Positions 1 to 9,491 of a stretch of DNA of 64,000 bases are shown here, in pieces. The notes under the pieces were generated by a model. That model made no database searches and was not told the origin of the DNA. It was given only the letters and a program-made list of their open reading frames with translations. The position numbers and the translations under genes were made by a program. The first letter of the stretch is position 1. The number at the start of each line of letters is the position of its first letter. This stretch comes from an uncultured Porphyromonadaceae bacterium (GTDB taxonomy: Bacteria; Bacteroidota; Bacteroidia; Bacteroidales; Muribaculaceae), in the NCBI GenBank assembly GCA_900541835.1, contig UQLL01000007.1:27915-91914 (forward strand), read 5' to 3'.

Positions 1-1072
1 TGCGGTTGAAGTTCCAGTGGTTGAGGAGGTTGGAACTGTAGAGGGTGGTGGTATGGCCCCAGCGGTGGCCCATCATGCCGAAACCGGACAGGGAGAACTC
101 GTCTTTGTCGGTGAGGTGGTAGGTGGCGCCGAGGCGGAGGAAGAGGTTGTTGCCGTGGTTACTACTCTCGCCGTCGGAGTTAAGGAAGTAGTTCTTGCCG
201 TCGGCGTCGAGCTCGTCGTAGGTGCGGCGCGATTCGGAGCCTCCCTTGTTGTGGCGCATTCGGAATCCAAGGCCGCCGTAGAGTTCCCAGCGGGCATCGG
301 AGTAGTTGATGTTGAAGGAGGCGTTGCCGCCGCCGCGTGTGGTGGCGCCTATCTCGGCACTGCCGAAGTAGCCGCCGCGACGGTCCTGCTTGAGGATGAT
401 ATTGATGATGCCGGCGGTGCCTTCGGGCGAGTACTTGGCAGAGGGGTTGGTGATGACTTCGATGCGCTCGATGCTCTCGCCGGGTATCTGCTCGAGAATC
501 TGGGCGCGGTTGTCGGCGGTGAGGCCGGACTCCTTGCCGTTAATCCATACGGTGACGGAGGAGTTGCCTCGCAGGGAGACTTCGCCGTCCTGGTCCACCT
601 CGACGGAGGGGATGGACTCGAGGAGCTCGCTGGCGGACTGCCCGGCGGAAAGGATAGAGGCGTCGACGTTGAAGACGCGGCGGTCGAGGTCGAAGCGCAT
701 CTGGCCTCGAACGCCGGTGACGACTACTTCCTCAAGCATCTTGGTGTCCTCGGCCAGGGTCACGTCGGGCAGCTGGACGTCAGTGTCGGCGATGACGATG
801 TCGCGTTCCTGGGGCACGTTGCCCTCCATGGTGATGAGGACTGTATACTTGCCGGCCGGGATGTTCTTGATCTCGAAGGTGCCGTCTTCGGCTGTGGATG
901 TGCCTATGGCCAGGCGCTTGCCGTTTTCGTCGGCAAGCTGGATGTTGACGAAGTCCATGGGCTGTCCTGACTTGCCGACTACCTTCCCTCGCAGGTTGAC
1001 GTCGGCCATAGCGGCGGAGCCGCACAACAGGGCCGTCAGCGCGACGGCGCACAGTTTCTTGGTTATACTCAT
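1..1072 (-). CDS. TonB-dependent outer-membrane receptor, N-terminal part (runs off the window)
   Basis: The reading frame is open from an ATG at 1072 to the window edge, giving 357 residues of an unfinished protein. It begins with a signal peptide (MSITKKLCAVALTALLCGSA), followed by a carboxypeptidase-regulatory-like beta-sandwich (about residues 25-105), then a plug domain (about 115-225, with the typical VSLRGNSSVTVWINGK and IERIEVITNPSAKYSPEGTA stretches), and the first strands of a beta barrel. In Bacteroidota such proteins import ligands across the outer membrane with energy from TonB, or serve as related barrel proteins of unknown ligand. No SusD partner can be seen because the downstream side lies outside the window. 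The substrate cannot be told. Confidence 0.88.
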   Translation of the reverse strand, partial: MSITKKLCAVALTALLCGSAAMADVNLRGKVVGKSGQPMDFVNIQLADENGKRLAIGTSTAEDGTFEIKNIPAGKYTVLITMEGNVPQERDIVIADTDVQLPDVTLAEDTKMLEEVVVTGVRGQMRFDLDRRVFNVDASILSAGQSASELLESIPSVEVDQDGEVSLRGNSSVTVWINGKESGLTADNRAQILEQIPGESIERIEVITNPSAKYSPEGTAGIINIILKQDRRGGYFGSAEIGATTRGGGNASFNINYSDARWELYGGLGFRMRHNKGGSESRRTYDELDADGKNYFLNSDGESSNHGNNLFLRLGATYHLTDKDEFSLSGFGMMGHRWGHTTTLYSSNLLNHWNFNR

Positions 1073-1137
1073 TGCTTTCGTGGTCTCTTACGAGAGTGAG
1101 ACACGGGAAAAAAGGTAAGGTTTAATTTTGAGCCAAA

Positions 1138-1200
1138 AGTTAAAAGTCAAGAGTGCGACGACGCCACTCGGAACGCCATTCGACTCTTGACTTTTCAACT
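1138..1200. repeat. Inverted repeat of the AGTTnAnAGTCAAGAGT type
   Basis: Arms at 1138-1154 and 1183-1200 are near-perfect reverse complements (AGTTAAAAGTCAAGAGT against ACTCTTGACTTTTCAACT), separated by 28 nt. It lies between two minus-strand genes, just downstream of the M6 protease stop at 1216. It belongs to the same class as the repeats at 15.3, 40.4, 52.5 and 53.5 kb. It could act as a transcription terminator, but it has no clear T-run. Confidence 0.75.
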
Positions 1201-1215
1201 CGCAACTAATCTTGG

Positions 1216-3084
1216 TCAGAAGCGGAGCTTTGCGGAAGTGCTTCCGCACACTGCGATGTAGAGGCCGCGGGCCGGGACGACAATGTCGGTGCCGGCGAGG
1301 CCGCGGGCTGCGACGCGGCCGTCGACGGTGTAGAGGATGACGGTCTGGCCGACGTCGGCGCCATCGACGCGCAGGGTCATGCCATCGGTGGCGAAAGTCA
1401 CCTGGCTGTCGACATCGATGCCGGCCACAGAGTTGAAGCCGGCGCGGGAGTAGGCGGTGAAATATACATTTCCCGAACCGAAAAGCTCGTCATCGTCGGT
1501 GTCCTCGTCCTCGGTGATGGAAGTCAGAGTGATGTCGGTCAGGGAGCCGTCCCAGGCCTTGAGCGCAGGGGTCGTGTTCTCTGTAAAGGAATGGTACCGC
1601 ATACACGGGAAGCAGACGAACATTGAAGAACCTGGCCTCTTTTCATTGCCGTGTGCTTCCACGATATTGGCGTACTGGTGATCGGCATCGTCGTTGACGA
1701 TGTTGTAGTTCCAGATTCGGGGCTGATAGTCGATATGCCATACGAGCATACCCCAGGAGGGAATGTAATGGTCCCAGTCGTCCCGGTTCCACTGGCGGTT
1801 CTCGAGGGTGAAGTACTCGTTGGCCTTGTTGGTGGGGATGACGTAAGCCTGGTTTGTGTTCAGCAGCGAGGCGGGTAGCTCATAGTCGGCGCCGCGCTCA
1901 AGGATGATGGGCTTGAGCCATCCCAGGGCGCTGCGCTCCCAGGCCGAAAGTGTGGGGGGCGTCTTGGAATCGTTGACGTAGGAGCCGGATGCCATCAGAG
2001 CCCAGATGCCAGGGTGGTTTTCGGCTTTGTAGCTGGTGGAATAGAGGTCAGGAAGGCCGAGCACGTGGCCGAACTCGTGACAGAAGGTGCCGATGGCATC
2101 GACACCGGAAGCCGTGAGCTCGTTGCCGCAGGCGTAGGAGCCAAGCTTTACACCGTCGAAGACGGGCGACATATCCTCGGGAATTACCCAAGAATGGGGC
2201 CAGATGGTATTGGCACCCCCGCCGCTGGCCTCGCCGCGGCCGGCATAGATGACGTAGACGTTGTCAACAAAACCGTCGTGGTTATTGTCATAGTCGGCGA
2301 AGTTCACCTTACCCAGGGCACCCTGGCAGCCGTGGATAACCATCTCGCGAGGACGGACGTCGCTTCTGCCATCGGAACCATGCGCGCCGTAATAGGCCTG
2401 CGTGTTGGGCAGTGTGATGGGGCCTACGACGTCGAACTGCGGGGTAAACTGGCCTTTGGAAGCGTCGGCGTAATAGTCCAGGGCCGAACCTGTGAAGCCA
2501 CGCTCCTTGTAGTTGCGCTGGGTAATCTGCGCCTTGATCATGTCGGTAGAACCGGTGGAGAAGTGGACGTCGGAATACTGCACCATGAGCACGAGCACCT
2601 TGGGAGAGCCGATGGTGGGGAAATCGCTGCCTGGGAACAAGCCTGGCAGGCGGTCGCCGGGATACACCATGCCGTTTTCAAGCTGCCGGACGGGCGCCTG
2701 GCGCGTTTCGGCCGTGCGGTTCACATAAGGATGCCTGGCCGGGACGGCGGAGATGCCGGCCTGCGCCTTTTTTATCATGGCGGCCTGCTCGGCGGGATTG
2801 GCGGCAAGGCGGGCATTGCCGTCGGTGACAAGCTCGCCGGGCGTGAAGACTCCCTCGGCGTCGAGGCTGGCATAGCGGAAGCCATCGGCGGTCTCAAGGA
2901 CCATGCGACCGTTTTCGGTGGTGTAGTAGTGTCCGCGCTCGTCGCCGTACAGGCGCACGCGAATTGAGGAACCATCGGGCTGCGTCATGGTCAGCACACC
3001 GGGATATGCCGGCACGGCCTGCGCCCCAAGGGCTCCGCCGACGAACAGGGTAAGGACTGTCGCGACCTTAGATATTCGTTTCAT
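1216..3084 (-). CDS. Secreted M6-family zinc metalloprotease
   Basis: 622 residues from the ATG at 3084; a longer frame would start at 3111 but delays the signal peptide, which begins MKRISKVATVLTLFVGG. The M6 (immune inhibitor A-like) core carries HEFGHVLGLPD at about residues 336-346, where the two His and the Glu form the zinc site and Glu is the catalytic base. DYDNNHDGFVD, about 70 residues upstream, is typical of the family. The last 80 residues form a small beta-rich domain ending in KLRF that resembles a type IX secretion sorting domain, so the enzyme is probably exported across the outer membrane. Substrates are unknown. It is followed by an inverted repeat and is transcribed divergently from enolase. 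Confidence 0.88.
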   Translation of the reverse strand: MKRISKVATVLTLFVGGALGAQAVPAYPGVLTMTQPDGSSIRVRLYGDERGHYYTTENGRMVLETADGFRYASLDAEGVFTPGELVTDGNARLAANPAEQAAMIKKAQAGISAVPARHPYVNRTAETRQAPVRQLENGMVYPGDRLPGLFPGSDFPTIGSPKVLVLMVQYSDVHFSTGSTDMIKAQITQRNYKERGFTGSALDYYADASKGQFTPQFDVVGPITLPNTQAYYGAHGSDGRSDVRPREMVIHGCQGALGKVNFADYDNNHDGFVDNVYVIYAGRGEASGGGANTIWPHSWVIPEDMSPVFDGVKLGSYACGNELTASGVDAIGTFCHEFGHVLGLPDLYSTSYKAENHPGIWALMASGSYVNDSKTPPTLSAWERSALGWLKPIILERGADYELPASLLNTNQAYVIPTNKANEYFTLENRQWNRDDWDHYIPSWGMLVWHIDYQPRIWNYNIVNDDADHQYANIVEAHGNEKRPGSSMFVCFPCMRYHSFTENTTPALKAWDGSLTDITLTSITEDEDTDDDELFGSGNVYFTAYSRAGFNSVAGIDVDSQVTFATDGMTLRVDGADVGQTVILYTVDGRVAARGLAGTDIVVPARGLYIAVCGSTSAKLRF

Positions 3085-3453
3085 AATATGTATGTAGGGG
3101 TTTCTTTTCAAATTGCGAAGTTAATACATTTTGTCTTCTTCTGCAAATTTCCTGCTAAAAACACATGCGGGGCGGAGTCACAAAACATTTGGGTATCTCG
3201 CCAAAACAATATCGCCTCACCAAACTTCCGATTGTGCCGGACTAACGAAAAAACTGACCACAACAACATGCGAACGCGAGTTGTCTTTCAACTTTTACCA
3301 CCGCACATTGTTTATATTAGGAGCGCCGGAAAGGGAATCGTACACGCGGCAGGCGTTTTTTCGGCCCAGTCCCACTCCGTTTCAAAAAAAATCACTAATT
3401 TTGCGCTCTGAAAAGTACGAAAGGTAAAAACTCTTAAAGAAACACACAAGCAG
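3085..3453. promoter_or_regulatory. Divergent intergenic region with the enolase promoter
   Basis: No gene is supported here. On the plus strand a -7 box TAATTTTG lies at 3396-3403, about 50 nt before the enolase ATG; no TTG sits at the expected -33 spacing. On the minus strand a weak TAACTTCG-like box lies near 3116-3123 ahead of the M6 protease. Short open frames across the gap look random. Confidence 0.55.
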
Positions 3454-4737
<1,284 letters not shown>

Positions 4738-4753
4738 CCCCTGCCCATACATC

Positions 4754-4787
4754 GAGCGGCGCGACCCCATCCCGGGTCGCGCCGCTC
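4754..4787 (+). terminator. GC-rich hairpin after eno
   Basis: GAGCGGCGCGACCC (4754-4767) pairs perfectly with GGGTCGCGCCGCTC (4774-4787) across a 6-nt loop. There is no clean T-run afterwards, so termination is likely but not certain. Confidence 0.65.
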
Positions 4788-4815
4788 CGCATTTCAAACA
4801 TTTGTCCGGCTCGCA

Positions 4816-4847
4816 TTTGGGCGATTGCGCGGATTTGCGTACCTTTG
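4816..4847 (+). promoter_or_regulatory. Bacteroidota-type promoter for dapF
   Basis: TTTG at 4816-4819 and TACCTTTG at 4840-4847 are separated by 20 nt, an exact match to the TTG / TAnnTTTG pattern. The dapF ATG follows about 26 nt later. Confidence 0.75.
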
Positions 4848-4873
4848 CGCCTGATTAAGGTAATTCAGCCCAA

Positions 4874-5746
4874 ATGGATAAGAGAAAAAGAAACACCGGG
4901 ACGCTCCGCTTCACCAAGATGGAGGGCCTCGGCAACGACTATATTTATGTGGACTGCACGCTCGGCGAGCCGGACGTGGACTGGCCGGCGCTATCCATCG
5001 CCATGAGCGACCGCCACTTCGGTGTCGGAGCCGACGGCATCATCCTCATCATGCCCAGCCTCAAGGCCGACTTCCGGATGCGGATGTTCAACGCCGACGG
5101 CTCCGAGGGCAAAATGTGCGGCAACGGCTCACGCTGCGTCGCCAAGTTCGTACATGACCGCGGCCTGACGGACAAGTCGTGCGTCACGCTCGAAACGCTG
5201 GCCGGAATCAAGGTCCTTGACATGCACTTCGGCCCCGACGGACAGGTAGAGACGGTGACTGTCGACATGGGCGAGCCGGTGCTCCGCGCCGCCGACGTCC
5301 CCGCCGTATGCAAAAAGGAGCGCATGGTGGAAGAGCCCCTGAATACTCCCACCCGAGGCAAGTTCGAGGTGACGGCCGTGAGCATGGGCAACCCGCATGG
5401 CGTCATCTTCGTGCCGGAGGTCACCGACGCCTTAGTGCTCGGCGCGGGCCCGCAGCTGGAGCGCCACGAGGCATTCCCCGACCGCGCCAACATCGAGTTC
5501 GTGCAGGTGCTCAACCCGCACGAGGTGCGGATGCGCGTATGGGAGCGCGGCAGCGGCGAGACTCTCGCCTGCGGCACAGGTGCCTGCGCCACCGCCGTGG
5601 CATGCGTGCTCACCGGCCGGACAGGACGGGACGTCATCGTGCATCTCACCGGCGGCGACCTGCACATCCGCTGGGACGAGAAAGACAACCACGTATACAT
5701 GACCGGCCCGGCCCGCTTCGCATTCGACGGCGAGTGGGCTCTGTGA
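4874..5746 (+). CDS. dapF: Diaminopimelate epimerase
   Basis: 290 residues. DapF converts LL-diaminopimelate to the meso form for peptidoglycan and lysine. The two active-site cysteines are visible in MCGNGSRCVAKF and ACGTGACATA. The N-terminal substrate motif KMEGLGNDYIYVD and the ADGIILI stretch are also typical. It is followed after about 90 nt by dapL, which makes its substrate, so the two probably form one unit from the promoter at 4816-4847. Confidence 0.98.
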   Translation: MDKRKRNTGTLRFTKMEGLGNDYIYVDCTLGEPDVDWPALSIAMSDRHFGVGADGIILIMPSLKADFRMRMFNADGSEGKMCGNGSRCVAKFVHDRGLTDKSCVTLETLAGIKVLDMHFGPDGQVETVTVDMGEPVLRAADVPAVCKKERMVEEPLNTPTRGKFEVTAVSMGNPHGVIFVPEVTDALVLGAGPQLERHEAFPDRANIEFVQVLNPHEVRMRVWERGSGETLACGTGACATAVACVLTGRTGRDVIVHLTGGDLHIRWDEKDNHVYMTGPARFAFDGEWAL

Positions 5747-5833
5747 ATAAGGAAGCGCCACGCTGAGGCGGGCGCCAAATACTAAGGAAAAAACCACTGC
5801 CTCGCACGTCCTCAACTCTCAACTAAAAACACC

Positions 5834-7063
5834 ATGTTCAAAGTAAACGACAATTTCCTGAAACTGCCCGCCTCGTACCTGTTCAGCGAAGTGGCCAAGC
5901 GCATCAATAAATATACGGCCGCACACCCCGAGGCCGAGATCATCCGTATGGGCATCGGCGACGTCACCCGTCCCCTCGCCCCCGAAGTGATAAAAGCCCT
6001 CCACGAGGCCGTCGACGACGAGGCACGAGGCGAGACCTTCCACGGCTACGGCCCCGAGCAGGGATACACCTTCCTGACCGAGAAGATCGCCGAGACCGAC
6101 TACCGCCGCATCGGCGTCGACATCGCCACCGACGAGATATTCGTCAGCGACGGCGCCAAGTGCGACACCGGCAACATCGGCGACATCCTTGCCATCTCCG
6201 ACCGCGTGGCCGTCACTGACCCCGTCTACCCCGTGTACGTCGACACCAACGTCATGGCCGGACGCAGCGGAGACCTGCTCGCCGACGGTCGCTGGAGCGA
6301 CATCGAATACCTGCCCTGCACCGCCGACAACGACTTCGTGCCTGAGCTGCCAAAGACAAACCCCGACATCATATACCTCTGCTATCCGAACAACCCCACC
6401 GGCACCACGCTGACCCACGACCAGCTCAAGATATGGGTCGACTACTGCCGCCGCCAGGGCTCGCTGCTCCTCTTCGACGCCGCCTACGAAGCCTTCATCA
6501 CCGAGTCCGACGTGCCTCACTCCATCTTTGAGATCGAGGGAGCGCGCGAGTGCGCCATCGAGTTCCGCAGCTTCTCCAAGACTGCCGGCTTCACGGGCAT
6601 CCGCCTCGGCTACGCCGTCATACCCAAGGAGCTGAAGGGCGCCGACGCCAAGGGGAACCCCATCAGCCTCAACGCCCTCTGGAACCGCCGCCAGACAACC
6701 AAGTTCAACGGCGCCAGCTACCTGACGCAGCGCGCCGCTGCCGCCACCTACTCCGAGGCCGGACGCCGGCAGCTCCAGGAGACCATCGACTACTACCTGC
6801 GCAACGCCCGCATCATGCGCGAGGCCCTCACCGCCACCGGTCACAAGGCTGTGGGCGGAGTCAACTCCCCCTACGTCTGGATCAAGACCCCCGACGGCAT
6901 GAACTCCTGGCAGTTCTTCGACTGGCTGCTTGAAGAGTGCAACGTCGCCGGCACGCCCGGCAGCGGCTTCGGCCCAAGCGGCGAAGGCTACTTCCGCCTC
7001 ACCGCCTTCAACACCGAGGAAAACACCCGCCGCGCAATGGAGCGCATCAAGAACAAAGGATAA
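5834..7063 (+). CDS. dapL: LL-diaminopimelate aminotransferase
   Basis: 409 residues, the usual length. DapL transfers an amino group from glutamate to tetrahydrodipicolinate, giving LL-diaminopimelate in one step and bypassing the acylated intermediates of the DapD/C/E route. The PLP-binding lysine lies in RSFSKTAGFTGIRLGY; the N-terminus (FKLPASYLF-like) and the GVNSPYVWIKTPDGM segment fit the DapL subgroup of fold-type I aminotransferases. Its position after dapF supports the call. A hairpin with a T-rich tail follows. Confidence 0.97.
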   Translation: MFKVNDNFLKLPASYLFSEVAKRINKYTAAHPEAEIIRMGIGDVTRPLAPEVIKALHEAVDDEARGETFHGYGPEQGYTFLTEKIAETDYRRIGVDIATDEIFVSDGAKCDTGNIGDILAISDRVAVTDPVYPVYVDTNVMAGRSGDLLADGRWSDIEYLPCTADNDFVPELPKTNPDIIYLCYPNNPTGTTLTHDQLKIWVDYCRRQGSLLLFDAAYEAFITESDVPHSIFEIEGARECAIEFRSFSKTAGFTGIRLGYAVIPKELKGADAKGNPISLNALWNRRQTTKFNGASYLTQRAAAATYSEAGRRQLQETIDYYLRNARIMREALTATGHKAVGGVNSPYVWIKTPDGMNSWQFFDWLLEECNVAGTPGSGFGPSGEGYFRLTAFNTEENTRRAMERIKNKG

Positions 7064-7068
7064 ACACG

Positions 7069-7106
7069 AGGTGCCGGACGACACACGCTCCGGCACCTTC
7101 TCTTTT
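7069..7106 (+). terminator. Terminator after dapL
   Basis: GAGGTGCCGGA and TCCGGCACCTTC form a hairpin of about 11 bp with a roughly 10-nt loop, followed by TCTTTT. It lies just before the next ATG at 7120. Confidence 0.75.
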
Positions 7107-7119
7107 AAAGCATATTGCA

Positions 7120-9381
7120 ATGAATAGTCCTACCTTAACCTTCCACCAAGCCCTGCGGACTGTCATTCTGACTGTCGTGCTACCCCTCGCCCTATCCGCT
7201 TCGGCGGACGTGCAGTTCCGCAACAGCGACATACTCTATGTCGGGCGTCCGGCGACGAAGCAGGCCATCGTCAAAGCTTACGTCGGCACCCCGAGAACGG
7301 ATGTGGAGATAAGCATCCCGGCGCAAGTGTCGGCCGACGGCGTGCAATACGACGTCGTGGGCATCGACCAGGAGGCTTTCCAGGCCCAGCACCGCATCAC
7401 CCGCATCAGCATCCCCGCCACCGTGACCTACATCGGTGACTACGCATTCCGCAATTGCTCGCACCTAACAGCCATCGAAGTAGCGGCAGACAACGAGAGC
7501 TTCTGCTCCGAGGGCGGCGTTCTCTTCAACAAAAACAAGGCGTGGTTGCTCGCCTTCCCCGCCGGGCTGCACCCCAACGACGCCTACACCGTGCCCGGAA
7601 GCGTACTCTACATCGACAAGGGCGCCTTCTACCACGCCACGATCACCGGCATCAACCTCCCGGCCAATATAGAGAGCATCGGCGAAGAGGCCTTCTTCGG
7701 CTGCTCGTCGCTGACGTCCATCGACTTCCCCGCCACCCTGCACGAGCTGGGCGACGGGGCCTTCGGATACTGCAGCTCGCTGACCACGCTCCGTCTGCCC
7801 GACGGACTGCCTACAATTCCCGCAAAGGCTTTCATGCACTGTGACAAGGTCGCCACCCTGACGCTGCCGCAGCGGCTGCGCACCATCGGTCCGAACGCCT
7901 TCTCCCAGTGCGAGGCGCTGCCATCGGTGGAGCTCCCCGCCAGCCTCGACAGCCTCGCCCCCGGCGCCTTCGGCGACTGTAAGGCCCTTACGACAGTGAC
8001 CATCCCCGAAGCAAGCAATAGGTTCCGCTCCGTCGGCGGCATCCTCTTCGACAAAAGTGCGTCCACCCTCCTTCTCTACCCTGCCGGACGCGCCGACTCG
8101 ACATACACGGTGCCGGAGGGCATCGCGGAAATCGGCTCGCAAGCCTTCTACACCAACCGCCACATAACCAATGTGTCGCTGCCGCAGTCACTGCGCCGTA
8201 TCTGCCGCGAAGCCTTCCGCTTCTGCTACCGGCTGGCGTCAATGGCAGTGCCCAATGGAGTGACTGCCATCGACGTCGGCGCCTTCCAGGAATGCATGAA
8301 TCTGTCCTCCGTCCACCTGCCTGAGAACCTGACCGAGATCGCCGACCGACTGCTGTACATGACTGCCATAGAGAGCCTCGACATCCCGACACAGGTGCGA
8401 CGCATCGGCGAGTACGCCTTCTATCTCGCACCGCTGCGATACGTCTATATCCCGGACGAAGTGGAGGAAATAGGCAAAAACGCCTTCTTCGACAACGCCT
8501 TCCTGCAAGGCGCCACCATAGGCGCCGGAGTAAGGAAAATCGGCTACGGCTGCTTTGCCCAGACCGGCTTGCTTCGCGTGGACTTCCGCGGATCTGTGCT
8601 GGCCGAAATCGGATCCCTCGCCTTCCGCGCCTGCTGGCACCTGAAAGAGATGAACCTTCCCAAGGGCGTGACAACCATCGGGCAGGACGCCTTCGGTGGC
8701 TGCATAGCCATGACAAAAGTGGTGCTGCCACCCTCCCTGAGGGACATCGCCGCCTACGGTTTCGCCGATTGCCATGCCCTGCGCGACATCTTCTCCCTGA
8801 GCGACACGCCGCCGACGCTGGGCAAGGAGTCCTTCAGCATGGAGCAGGCGTCCGTGCGCCTATACGTGCCCACCCGGAGCGAGAATAAGTATGCCTCCGC
8901 CAGCATATGGAGCGGCTTCACCAACCGCCGCGGCATCGGCTACCTCCACCTCCAGGCCGGCAGCAACCAGCTTGAGACGTACACCGACTCCATGACGCTG
9001 TTAATTCCCCCGCCCGTGCAGACCACCGCTCCCATCCTATCCTCGCACTGGGTCAGCGACGACCCCACCATAGCCTCGATTGACAGCCTCGGTCTGATGC
9101 GCGGCCTCACACCCGGCACCACCTCGGTGTGGCACGTGACCCAGGACACGGCCATGAACGAACAGCGCACTCGCTGCGAGGTCACCGTGCTTCCCTGCGA
9201 CGTCGAGGGCATCGACGCCGATTCCCCATCACTCCTCCCCGGCGACGGCGTCTACACCCTCTCCGGCCTGCACATGGCCGCCGACCCGGACGACACCTCC
9301 GCACTTCCCTCCGGCATCTACATCGTGCGCCGCCGAGGCAAAACCCAAAAGCTGATGATAAATGCGCCACAGAGAAGATAG
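7120..9381 (+). CDS. Secreted leucine-rich-repeat protein of the BspA type
   Basis: 753 residues from the ATG at 7120; the frame is open further upstream but that part overlaps dapL and lacks a signal peptide. After the signal peptide (VLPLALSASA) come about twenty LRR_5-type repeats with the pattern I-x-x-x-A-F-x-x-C-x-x-L-x-x-x-x-L-P (about residues 50-590). A bacterial Ig-like segment follows (about 620-690: HWVSDDPTIASIDSLGLMRG). The C-terminal tail (VYTLSGLHM...LPSGIYIVRRRGK) resembles a type IX sorting domain. BspA-like proteins bind host or bacterial surfaces; the ligand here is unknown. A second, shorter member lies at 40500-41900. Confidence 0.88.
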   Translation: MNSPTLTFHQALRTVILTVVLPLALSASADVQFRNSDILYVGRPATKQAIVKAYVGTPRTDVEISIPAQVSADGVQYDVVGIDQEAFQAQHRITRISIPATVTYIGDYAFRNCSHLTAIEVAADNESFCSEGGVLFNKNKAWLLAFPAGLHPNDAYTVPGSVLYIDKGAFYHATITGINLPANIESIGEEAFFGCSSLTSIDFPATLHELGDGAFGYCSSLTTLRLPDGLPTIPAKAFMHCDKVATLTLPQRLRTIGPNAFSQCEALPSVELPASLDSLAPGAFGDCKALTTVTIPEASNRFRSVGGILFDKSASTLLLYPAGRADSTYTVPEGIAEIGSQAFYTNRHITNVSLPQSLRRICREAFRFCYRLASMAVPNGVTAIDVGAFQECMNLSSVHLPENLTEIADRLLYMTAIESLDIPTQVRRIGEYAFYLAPLRYVYIPDEVEEIGKNAFFDNAFLQGATIGAGVRKIGYGCFAQTGLLRVDFRGSVLAEIGSLAFRACWHLKEMNLPKGVTTIGQDAFGGCIAMTKVVLPPSLRDIAAYGFADCHALRDIFSLSDTPPTLGKESFSMEQASVRLYVPTRSENKYASASIWSGFTNRRGIGYLHLQAGSNQLETYTDSMTLLIPPPVQTTAPILSSHWVSDDPTIASIDSLGLMRGLTPGTTSVWHVTQDTAMNEQRTRCEVTVLPCDVEGIDADSPSLLPGDGVYTLSGLHMAADPDDTSALPSGIYIVRRRGKTQKLMINAPQRR

Positions 9382-9491
9382 GGACGAAGCCACCCGCGCA
9401 CGCCAATTGCAAAGTAAGACCCCGTTCAATAAAAATAGCTTCGCCTGACGTTGCTTCCCTCTTAAGTTCTACAGGTAATACAGAAGAAAAA